Of a stretch of 64,000 nucleotides of DNA, positions 18,917 to 25,471 are shown in pieces (the first letter of the stretch is position 1; the number at the start of each line of letters is the position of its first letter). The position numbers and the translations under genes are program-made. The notes below the pieces were generated by a model. It did not search any database, was not told the DNA's origin, and saw only the letters and a program-made list of their open reading frames with translations. Source of the stretch: Streptomyces sp. H39-S7 (GTDB lineage: Bacteria > Actinomycetota > Actinomycetes > Streptomycetales > Streptomycetaceae). Location of the stretch: NCBI RefSeq assembly GCF_027158205.1, contig NZ_JAPVLU010000002.1, positions 132,961-196,960 on the forward strand, written 5' to 3'.

Positions 18917-19930
18917 GTGCGACGCCGACTCGCTGCCGCGCTCATCGTGCCGGCTCTGATGCTCACCGCGGCCTGTGGAGGGGGCGATGACTCGGACAAG
19001 AAGACGGCCACGCCGTCCGCCACACCGTCCGGGAGTCCCACCCAGGCCGCCGCCCCGAAGCCGGTGCCGTCGGCCTCGCCGATGCCCACCGTCGCCGGTG
19101 AGCCGGGCAAGAAGCCGACCATCACCATCCCCAAGGGTGAACCGAGCGGGAAGTTCGTCGTCAGCACCGTGACCGCGGGCACCGGCCCGGTGGTCAAGAA
19201 GAACGACCTGGTCGTCACCAAGTTCTCCGGCAAGATCTGGAAGAGCGGCAAGGAGATCGGCGGCTCCTACGACAAGGGCGGCGCCGCGCAGGTCATCCCG
19301 GCGGGCTCGCCCACGATCATCCCGGCCTTCAGCGACGCCGTGCTGGGCCAGAAGGTCGGCAGCCGCGTCCTGGTCGTCGCCCCGCCGGCCGCCGCGTTCG
19401 GCGCGCAGGGCAAGCAGGAACTGGGCATCACCGCCACCGACACCCTCGTCTTCGTGCTCGACATCGACCGGATCATGCCGAGCCATGTCACCGGCACGCA
19501 GTCCGCCATCCCGTCCGACCTGCCCCAGGTGGACGCGGAGAAGGCGGAGGCCGCGAAGATCTCGGTGCCGAAGAACGACCCGCCGAAGAAGCTCGTCGAC
19601 AAGGTCCTGATCGAGGGCAAGGGCGACGTGATCAAGAGCGGTCAGACGGTCTACATGCAGTACAGCGGCGCGGCCTGGAAGCCCAACGAGGGCAAGGAGA
19701 CGGCCAAGCTGTTCGACGACAGCTGGAAGACCGGGGCCCCGTTCAGTACCGTCATCGGCCAGGGTCAGGTCATCGAGGGCTGGGACAAGGGCCTCGTCGG
19801 CAAGAAGGTCGGCAGCCGGGTGCTGCTCGTCATTCCGCCGGAGCTGGCCTACAAGGCCGAGGCCAAGGGCGAGGACCTTCCGGCCAACTCGACCCTCGTT
19901 TTCGTCGTGGAGATTCTCGGAGCAGTGTAA
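18917..19930 (+). CDS. FKBP-type peptidyl-prolyl isomerase, lipoprotein
   Basis: A 337-residue extracytoplasmic prolyl isomerase. The lipoprotein signal ends LTAAC, so Cys20 should be lipidated. A Ser/Thr/Pro-rich linker (30-65) is followed by two FKBP-like units: a weaker one around 75-190 and a clearer one around 225-337 (VYMQYSGAAWKP, DDSWKTGAPFSTVIGQGQVIEGWDKGL, GSRVLLVIPPELAY, LVFVVEILG). The GTG start was taken because it opens the signal peptide. The cytoplasmic FKBP at 19972 follows after 41 bases and is probably co-transcribed. Confidence 0.92.
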   Translation: MRRRLAAALIVPALMLTAACGGGDDSDKKTATPSATPSGSPTQAAAPKPVPSASPMPTVAGEPGKKPTITIPKGEPSGKFVVSTVTAGTGPVVKKNDLVVTKFSGKIWKSGKEIGGSYDKGGAAQVIPAGSPTIIPAFSDAVLGQKVGSRVLVVAPPAAAFGAQGKQELGITATDTLVFVLDIDRIMPSHVTGTQSAIPSDLPQVDAEKAEAAKISVPKNDPPKKLVDKVLIEGKGDVIKSGQTVYMQYSGAAWKPNEGKETAKLFDDSWKTGAPFSTVIGQGQVIEGWDKGLVGKKVGSRVLLVIPPELAYKAEAKGEDLPANSTLVFVVEILGAV

Positions 19931-19971
19931 GACTGTCCGGGTTGTCCGCAACGTATCAAGGAGTTACCGCA

Positions 19972-20343
19972 GTGAGCATCGAGAAGCCCGAGATCGACTT
20001 CCCCGTAGGCGAGCCGCCGGCCGACCTTGAGATCAAGGAGATCTGGGAGGGCACCGGCGAGGAGGCCAAGGCGGGTCAGAACGTCAGCGTCCACTACGTC
20101 GGCGTCTCGTTCAGCACGGGCGAGGAGTTCGACGCCAGCTGGAACCGCGGTTCCGCGTTCACCTTCCCGCTCGGTGGCGGCCGCGTCATCAAGGGCTGGG
20201 ACCAGGGCGTGCAGGGCATGAAGGTCGGCGGCCGTCGCCAGCTGACCATTCCCGCGCACCTCGCCTACGGCAACCAGAGCCCCACCCCGGCGATCAAGCC
20301 GGGCGAGACTCTGATCTTCGTCGTGGACCTGATCTCGGTCTGA
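19972..20343 (+). CDS. FKBP-type peptidyl-prolyl cis-trans isomerase, cytoplasmic
   Basis: A 123-residue single FKBP domain without signal peptide. The GTG at 19972 is preceded by AAGGAGTTACCGCA. An upstream in-frame start would add ten unlikely residues. Core residues are all present: VHYVGVSFSTGEEFDASWNR, FPLGGGRVIKGWDQGVQGMKVGG, RRQLTIPAHLAYG, LIFVVDLI. It would speed proline isomerisation during folding of cytoplasmic proteins and would bind FK506-type macrolides. A strong terminator follows. Confidence 0.95.
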   Translation: MSIEKPEIDFPVGEPPADLEIKEIWEGTGEEAKAGQNVSVHYVGVSFSTGEEFDASWNRGSAFTFPLGGGRVIKGWDQGVQGMKVGGRRQLTIPAHLAYGNQSPTPAIKPGETLIFVVDLISV

Positions 20344-20355
20344 GCAGGCGCGATT

Positions 20356-20387
20356 CGAGGGCCCACGCCGCCAGGCGTGGGCCCTCG
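20356..20387 (+). terminator. Terminator after the FKBP pair
   Basis: Perfect 14-base arms (20356-20369 and 20374-20387) with a GCCA loop, followed by CTTTTG. Confidence 0.92.
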
Positions 20388-20451
20388 CTTTTGCGGTGGC
20401 TCCCCGGAGCGGTACGGTCGTCGATCGAGAGCTGAAGACGAAGGGTGCGCG

Positions 20452-21393
20452 ATGGCGATTGCCAAGGCCGAGCGACTGATGAACCTGGCGCTGTGCCTGA
20501 TGAACACCCGGCGTCCCGTCAGCAAGCGGGAACTGCGCGAGTCGATCGAGGCCTATCACGAGATAGGTTCCGACGACGCGTTCAACCGGATGTTCGAGCG
20601 CGACAAGGACGATCTGCGCGAACTCGGGCTCATCATCGAGACGGTGGAGAGTGTCGACGGCGATGTGGGCTACCTCGCCCGCCGCGACCGCAACCGGCTG
20701 CCCGAGATCGCGCTGGACGCCGAGGAGGCCGCCGCGCTGAGCCTGGCGGCCAAGGTGTGGCAGCAGGCCCGGCTCGCCGAGGCCGCCAGCGGCGCGCTGC
20801 AGAAACTCCGGGCGGCGGGCGTCCCGTTCGAGGACACCCAGAGCGCGCTGGAACCGCGGATCCCGACCCCGGAGCCGGCGTTCGAGCCCCTGATGGTCGC
20901 GACCCGCGAGCGCCGGGCCGTCTCCTTCGACTACCGCAAGGCGAACGCGGTGCGCCCCGAGGCCCGGCAGGTCGAGCCGTGGGCCCTGGAGTGCTGGCGC
21001 GGCCACTGGTACCTGGCCGGCTGGGACCGCGACCGCAGCGCGGTCCGGGTCTTCCGGCTCTCCCGCATCTCCGGCAAGGTCCGCTCCCGCGGCGGTGCCT
21101 TCAACGCCCCGGTCCCCGACCACGTGGACGTCCGCGCCGCCGTCGCGAGCTGGGCCGGCGAGGGCGCCACCGCGACCGCCCGGATCCGGCTGCGCCGCGA
21201 CTCGGGCTATCCGCTGCGGTCCAAGGCCGTGACCTCGGAGCCGATCGACGCCGTCTGGGACGAACTGGAGATCCCGTACGGGCACGGACTCGACGCCTGG
21301 CTGGTGGAGTTCGGCCCCGACGTGGTGGTCCTGGAACCCGCCGAACTGCGGGCCGATGTGGTGGACCGGCTGCGTGCCGTGGCCAAGGACTGA
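20452..21393 (+). CDS. pafB: WYL-domain transcriptional regulator PafB
   Basis: A 313-residue protein: winged helix at residues 1-65 (AKAERLMNLALCLMNTRRPVSKRELRE) then a WYL domain from about 145 (LMVATRERRAVSFDYRKA, WYLAGWDRDRSAVRVFRLSRIS) and a WCX tail. In mycobacteria PafB and PafC form a complex that activates the RecA-independent DNA damage response, with the WYL part as sensor. The ATG at 20452 fits the family start. pafC starts 14 bases after the stop, so they form one unit. Confidence 0.96.
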   Translation: MAIAKAERLMNLALCLMNTRRPVSKRELRESIEAYHEIGSDDAFNRMFERDKDDLRELGLIIETVESVDGDVGYLARRDRNRLPEIALDAEEAAALSLAAKVWQQARLAEAASGALQKLRAAGVPFEDTQSALEPRIPTPEPAFEPLMVATRERRAVSFDYRKANAVRPEARQVEPWALECWRGHWYLAGWDRDRSAVRVFRLSRISGKVRSRGGAFNAPVPDHVDVRAAVASWAGEGATATARIRLRRDSGYPLRSKAVTSEPIDAVWDELEIPYGHGLDAWLVEFGPDVVVLEPAELRADVVDRLRAVAKD

Positions 21394-21407
21394 CGGGACT
21401 TCACGAC

Positions 21408-22355
21408 ATGGCGAACGCGATCGACCAGACCCGGCGGATGCTCTCCCTGGTGACCTATCTGCGCGAGCGGCCCGGCGCTCGCGTCACCGACGTGGCCCGC
21501 GCCTTCGGCGTCACCGAGGCCGAGCTGATCGGCGACCTGAACGTCCTGCCGCTGTGCGGGACGAGCTTCCGGGGCGGTGACCTGCTCGACATCGACACCG
21601 ACGGCGAGCGCATCTGGTGGCACAACGTCGACGACGTGGCGCAGCCGCTGCGGCTGGCCGCCGACGAGGCCACGGCGCTGCTCGTGGCCGCGCGGGCGGT
21701 GGCGAACCTGCCGGGTCTGCGCGACAGTGACCGGCAGGCGCTGCTGCGCGCCACGGCGAAGCTGGAGACGGCGGCCGGCGAGGTGGCGGCGGCCAGCTCC
21801 CAGCTGTCGGTGACCTTCGAGTCCGAGGGCAGCGTCTTCGCCGACGTGGACCGGGCCATCGTCGAGCGGCGCCGGCTGTGGATCCGCTACTACTCGCCGG
21901 CCAGGGACGCGCTCACCGAGCGTGAGGTGGACCCGATCCGGCTCTTCGCCGTCGGCCACACCTACTTCGAGGGCTGGTGCCGGCTGTCGGAGGACCGCAG
22001 GACGTTCCGGCTCGACCGGGTCGCGGAGATCAAGCTGCTCGACGAGCCATCGGACCCGCCGCGCGTCGAGCCGCGGGACCTGTCCCTCGGCCTGGTGCAG
22101 CCGGCGGGCGACGACCCGGAGGTCGTCATCGAGGTGGGGCCCGGCGGCCGTTGGGTCGCCGAGTACTACCCGTACGACAGCGCGGACGAGCTGCCCGACG
22201 GGGGCCTGCGGATCAGCCTGCGCACCCCGGACCCGGGTTCGCTGCGCCGGCTCGCGCTGCGGCTGGGCCGGGACGGCCGGATCGTCTCGCCGGCGGACCT
22301 GGCGGACCGGGCCCGCGAAGCGGCCGTACTGGCACTGGCGGCCTACGGAGAATAG
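21408..22355 (+). CDS. pafC: WYL-domain transcriptional regulator PafC
   Basis: A 315-residue partner of PafB with the same layout: winged helix (IDQTRRMLSLVTYLRERPGARVTDVARAFG), a helical linker, the WYL domain (IVERRRLWIRYYSPARDALTEREVDPIRL, YFEGWCRLSEDRRTFRLDRV) and the WCX domain ending in LADRAREAAVLALAAYGE. A longer upstream open frame overlaps pafB in another frame and is not coding. The next gene starts 3 bases after the stop. Confidence 0.96.
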   Translation: MANAIDQTRRMLSLVTYLRERPGARVTDVARAFGVTEAELIGDLNVLPLCGTSFRGGDLLDIDTDGERIWWHNVDDVAQPLRLAADEATALLVAARAVANLPGLRDSDRQALLRATAKLETAAGEVAAASSQLSVTFESEGSVFADVDRAIVERRRLWIRYYSPARDALTEREVDPIRLFAVGHTYFEGWCRLSEDRRTFRLDRVAEIKLLDEPSDPPRVEPRDLSLGLVQPAGDDPEVVIEVGPGGRWVAEYYPYDSADELPDGGLRISLRTPDPGSLRRLALRLGRDGRIVSPADLADRAREAAVLALAAYGE

Positions 22356-22358
22356 GGA

Positions 22359-22625
22359 GTGACGATGACGGGGGCAGGCACCTCGATGATGACGGCCCGC
22401 ACGCCGTCCCCGGTGCTCTTCAAGGCCGCGTGCCCGGACTGCCGCGGCCGCTTCGAGCTGGCGTCGCAGGAGCTGCGGCTGGCGATCGGCCGCAGCCACC
22501 GGACCACGTTCTACTCCTTCACCTGCCCGGAGTGCGGGCAGGCGGTCCGCAAGCCGGCGGGGGAGCGGATCATCGAGCTGCTGACCGGCGGCGGGGTACG
22601 CACCATGCGCCTGCACATCTGCTGA
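22359..22625 (+). CDS. Small zinc-ribbon hypothetical protein
   Basis: An 88-residue protein with two CxxC pairs, ACPDCRGRF and CPECGQAV, about 40 residues apart, which should hold one structural zinc. The rest is KAACPDCRGRFELASQEL and HRTTFYSFTCPECG. The GTG at 22359 and the ATG at 22365 are both possible starts. The gene follows pafC with 3 bases in between, so it belongs to the pafBC operon. A nucleic-acid or protein-binding role can be guessed but nothing in the sequence settles it. Confidence 0.75.
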   Translation: MTMTGAGTSMMTARTPSPVLFKAACPDCRGRFELASQELRLAIGRSHRTTFYSFTCPECGQAVRKPAGERIIELLTGGGVRTMRLHIC

Positions 22626-22630
22626 ACGGA

Positions 22631-22636
22631 TAGGCT
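22631..22636 (+). promoter_or_regulatory. -10 element for a leaderless small-protein transcript
   Basis: TAGGCT ends 7 bases before the ATG at 22644 and no ribosome binding site is present. Confidence 0.45.
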
Positions 22637-22643
22637 CAGTTCC

Positions 22644-22847
22644 ATGTGGTGGCTCTACCTGTACGTCGGCCTCTCGACCGCCGGCATCCTCGTACTCGGC
22701 GTGCTCGCCGTCCGGGTCTTCGCCGAGGTCCAGCGGCTGGCCGGGCAGGTGGCCAGGAGCACCGACGAGCTCACCCGGGCCGCCGAGCGGCTGAGCCGGG
22801 CCGCGGAACCGCTCGCGGAGCGCGCCGGGGACATCTCCCGGCAGTGA
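22644..22847 (+). CDS. Small single-pass membrane protein
   Basis: A 67-residue protein: one N-terminal transmembrane helix (residues 3-27, LYLYVGLSTAGILVLGVLAVRVF) followed by an amphipathic, probably coiled-coil, tail rich in Ala, Arg and Glu (LAGQVARSTDELTRAAERLSRA). This resembles the short DUF948-type or membrane-anchored coiled-coil proteins. It lies between the pafBC operon and the Tat genes. Function not recognised. Confidence 0.7.
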   Translation: MWWLYLYVGLSTAGILVLGVLAVRVFAEVQRLAGQVARSTDELTRAAERLSRAAEPLAERAGDISRQ

Positions 22848-23139
22848 GGCAGCACCGGCGCCGCCCGCGCCGACCCCCGCGACCTGGTGTGATTCCCGGG
22901 CTCGCGCACCGGGCCGGCCCCGGCGTTACACACAGGCCCTCGTTCCCGGCCGTCCCGGAGGGTACGCTGCGTAACGTGGCCCCATGAGTGAGCGGCGGGG
23001 GCCGCATCTGGAAGTTGCCGACGGGTTGCCGGTCGTTTACCACCGCACGCTACGATCGCAGCCAGTACGGCGGTGCGGACACCTGTCCGGGTCGCCGAAG
23101 ACAAGGACCCACGCCGCCTCGGTGAGAAGGTAGACACTT
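22848..23139 (+). other. Gap upstream of tatA with candidate promoter
   Basis: About 290 bases without a supported gene. TTGCCG (23026-23031), a 19-base spacer and TACGAT (23051-23056) form a plausible tatA promoter with an 83-base leader. A 49-codon open frame at 22984-23133 has no ribosome binding site and no recognisable product. Confidence 0.45.
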
Positions 23140-23421
23140 ATGCTCGGCAATCTCAAGCCCCTCGAGATCGTCCTCATCCTTCTCGTCATCATCTTGCTGT
23201 TCGGCGCCAAGAAGCTTCCCGACATGGCCCGGTCGCTCGGCAAGTCGGCCCGCATCCTCAAGAGCGAGGCCAAGGCGATGAAGAAGGACGACGAGGCTCC
23301 GGTGGCCGACACGCAGACCGCGGAGTCCGCGCCCGCCGCGCCGAAGACGATCCAGGCCGCCCCCGGCGATGTGACCAGCGCCCGCCCGGTGACGGAGCCG
23401 AACCACACCACCCAGGGCTGA
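23140..23421 (+). CDS. tatA: Twin-arginine translocase subunit TatA
   Basis: A 93-residue protein that polymerises into the Tat export channel. It starts MLGNLKPLEIVLILLVIILLFGAKKLPDMARSLGKSARI: one transmembrane helix, the FGxKKLPD hinge and the amphipathic helix. The Lys/Ala/Pro-rich tail is variable. Leu-Lys replaces the usual Gly-Glu of the helix start, as in other actinobacterial TatA. tatC follows after about 60 bases. Confidence 0.95.
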   Translation: MLGNLKPLEIVLILLVIILLFGAKKLPDMARSLGKSARILKSEAKAMKKDDEAPVADTQTAESAPAAPKTIQAAPGDVTSARPVTEPNHTTQG

Positions 23422-23482
23422 CCCCGGCCCGCTCCGGTTCGCAACAAGCCGCTGAAGGCTGCCGCACGAGACGAGGACGTGG

Positions 23483-24409
23483 GTGCTCAAGTCTGCCCGC
23501 AAGCAGGAGAAGGATCCCGAGGGGCGGATGCCGCTCGCGGACCACCTGCGTGAGCTGCGCAACCGGCTGCTGAAGTCGGTACTGGCGATCATCGTCGTCA
23601 CGATCGTCGCGTCGTTCTTCTACCGCGACATCATCCAGTTCTTCATGCACCCGGTGCTGAAATCCGTCGGCTGTGTGGACGGCAAGATCGAGGGCGCCGG
23701 CGGCCAGCCGTGTGCGGAGATGACCGTGAACGGGCTGACCGGCCCCTTCGCGATCGCCATGAAGGTCTCCCTGATGGCCGGCCTGGTGGCCACGACACCG
23801 ATCTGGCTCTACCAGCTCTGGGCGTTCCTCGCGCCGGGACTGCACACGAAGGAGAAGCGCTACGCGATCTCCTTCGTCGCCGCGGGCGTCCCGCTCTTCC
23901 TCGGCGGCGGCTACCTCGCCTACGTGATCCTGCCGCAGACCGCGCAGATCATGATCGATCTGACCGTCGACGACGCGCGCAACTTCTTCCCGCTCGACGA
24001 CTATCTCGACCTCGTCGTGCGCATGATCATCGTCTTCGGCTGCGCCTTCGAACTGCCGCTGCTGCTGGTCCTGCTGAACTTCACCGGGGCGCTCTCCGCC
24101 AAGCGCATGCTCGGCTGGTGGCGGCTGATGGTCCTCGGCATCACCGTCTTCGCCGCGGTGGCAACCCCCACCGGCGACCCGTTCTCGATGTCGCTGCTCG
24201 CCGCCCCCATCGTGTTCCTGTACTTCGGGGCCGTGGCGATCGCGTTCTTCAACGACCTCCGCAGGCGCCGCCGCCGCGAGGCCGATCCGGACTTCGCGCT
24301 CGGCGACGACGAGGCGTCCGGCCTCGACCACATCCCGGAGCAGGTCGGCGCCGCACCCGCCCCGGCCGCGTCGGACCGCCCCACCGACGACTTCGACGAC
24401 GCCACCTGA
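23483..24409 (+). CDS. tatC: Twin-arginine translocase subunit TatC
   Basis: A 308-residue polytopic membrane protein that receives twin-arginine signal peptides. The MPLADHLRELRNRLLKSVLAI N-terminus contains the conserved HLRELRxRL box. Six transmembrane segments follow, with MSLLAAPIVFLYF and LLNFTGALSAKRM. A small extracytoplasmic loop holds the two cysteines of SVGCVDGKIEGAGGQPC, which could form a disulphide. The GTG start is the first in the frame. The C-terminal tail from 265 is acidic and variable. Confidence 0.95.
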   Translation: MLKSARKQEKDPEGRMPLADHLRELRNRLLKSVLAIIVVTIVASFFYRDIIQFFMHPVLKSVGCVDGKIEGAGGQPCAEMTVNGLTGPFAIAMKVSLMAGLVATTPIWLYQLWAFLAPGLHTKEKRYAISFVAAGVPLFLGGGYLAYVILPQTAQIMIDLTVDDARNFFPLDDYLDLVVRMIIVFGCAFELPLLLVLLNFTGALSAKRMLGWWRLMVLGITVFAAVATPTGDPFSMSLLAAPIVFLYFGAVAIAFFNDLRRRRRREADPDFALGDDEASGLDHIPEQVGAAPAPAASDRPTDDFDDAT

Positions 24410-24427
24410 CGCTACGTGACGTCGATC

Positions 24428-24445
24428 CGACGCCACCTGGCGTCG
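24428..24445. promoter_or_regulatory. Palindrome in the -35 region of the lipid kinase gene
   Basis: CGACGCCA-CC-TGGCGTCG is a perfect 18-base palindrome centred 30 bases upstream of the -10 at 24466. The loop is too short for an RNA hairpin, so a protein operator is more likely. Confidence 0.5.
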
Positions 24446-24465
24446 ACGCCCGTGATCGCGCGCGG

Positions 24466-24471
24466 TAGGGT
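24466..24471 (+). promoter_or_regulatory. -10 element for a leaderless lipid kinase transcript
   Basis: TAGGGT ends 6 bases before the GTG at 24478, and no ribosome binding site is visible. Confidence 0.5.
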
Positions 24472-24477
24472 CCGCGC

Positions 24478-25365
24478 GTGACCAGCGACATCACCCTCTT
24501 CGTCAACCCCACCGCGGGACGCGGCCGGGGAGCACACGCCGCCCAGCCGGCCGCCCGCGCGATGCGGGAGGCCGGGTTCACCGTCCGCACCGTCGTCGGA
24601 CAGGACGCCGCCGACGCCCTCGTACGGGCCCGCGAGGCGGTCGCCGCGGGGACCAGGGCGCTGGTCGCGGTCGGCGGCGACGGGATGGTCTCGCTGGCCC
24701 TGCAGGCGGTGGCGGGCACCGACACCCCACTGGGGGTGATCGCGGTGGGCACCGGAAACGACTTCGCCCGCGCCACCGGACTGCCCGTCCGTGACCCCGC
24801 GGCGGCCGGCCGCGTGACGGCGGACGCCCTCAAGGAAGGGCGCACCCGGGCGATCGACCTGGGCAAGGTGGGAGACCGCTGGTTCGGGACCGTACTGGCC
24901 TCCGGCTTCGACTCCCGGGTCAACGACCGCGGCAACCGCATGCGCTGGCCCACCGGCCGCTTCCGCTACGACGTCGCGATGCTCGCCGAACTCGCCGCGC
25001 TGCGCCCCATCCCGTACCGGATCCAGTTCGACGACAGCCCGGAACGGGAGATAGAGGCGACCCTGATCGCGGTCGGTAACGGGTCGTCGTACGGCGGGGG
25101 CATGCGGATCTGCGCCGACGCGGTCCTCGACGACGGGCTGTTCGACATCACCGTGGTCGGTCCGTGCAGCCGCACCACGCTGCTGACGGTCTTCCCCCGG
25201 GTCTACCGGGGAACCCATCCCAGCCACCCGAAGGTCACCGTGCACCGGGCGGCGCGGGTCCGCCTCGCCGCCGACGATCTGACGGGGTACGCGGACGGTG
25301 AGCGGATCGGACCGCTGGCGATGACCGCCGTGACAGTGCCGGAAGCCGTACGCCTGCTGGTCTGA
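24478..25365 (+). CDS. Diacylglycerol kinase-family lipid kinase
   Basis: A 295-residue kinase of the DagK/YegS fold. LFVNPTAGRGRGAHAAQPAARAM is the nucleotide-binding start, VAVGGDGMVSLALQAVAGTDTPLGVIAVGTGNDFA carries the GGDGT-like box (here GGDGM) and the GTGNDFAR motif. The C-terminal YADGERIGP is also typical. It phosphorylates diacylglycerol or a related lipid and may recycle lipids from membrane synthesis. The GGDGT threonine is replaced by Met, which occurs elsewhere in the family. helY follows after about 100 bases. Confidence 0.9.
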   Translation: MTSDITLFVNPTAGRGRGAHAAQPAARAMREAGFTVRTVVGQDAADALVRAREAVAAGTRALVAVGGDGMVSLALQAVAGTDTPLGVIAVGTGNDFARATGLPVRDPAAAGRVTADALKEGRTRAIDLGKVGDRWFGTVLASGFDSRVNDRGNRMRWPTGRFRYDVAMLAELAALRPIPYRIQFDDSPEREIEATLIAVGNGSSYGGGMRICADAVLDDGLFDITVVGPCSRTTLLTVFPRVYRGTHPSHPKVTVHRAARVRLAADDLTGYADGERIGPLAMTAVTVPEAVRLLV

Positions 25366-25471
25366 TGTTTGACGACGCCGGCGCGATATGTGGTCCGCCG
25401 CGTGTCCGGACGTCGATACGAATAAAAGATCACGCGGTGTGTCGGTGGGGGCCGGTACGCTCGGAGACAAG

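Noticed and set aside
22984..23133. A 49-codon frame starting MSERRGPHLEV upstream of tatA
   Set aside because: No ribosome binding site, no recognisable product, and it overlaps the likely tatA promoter.
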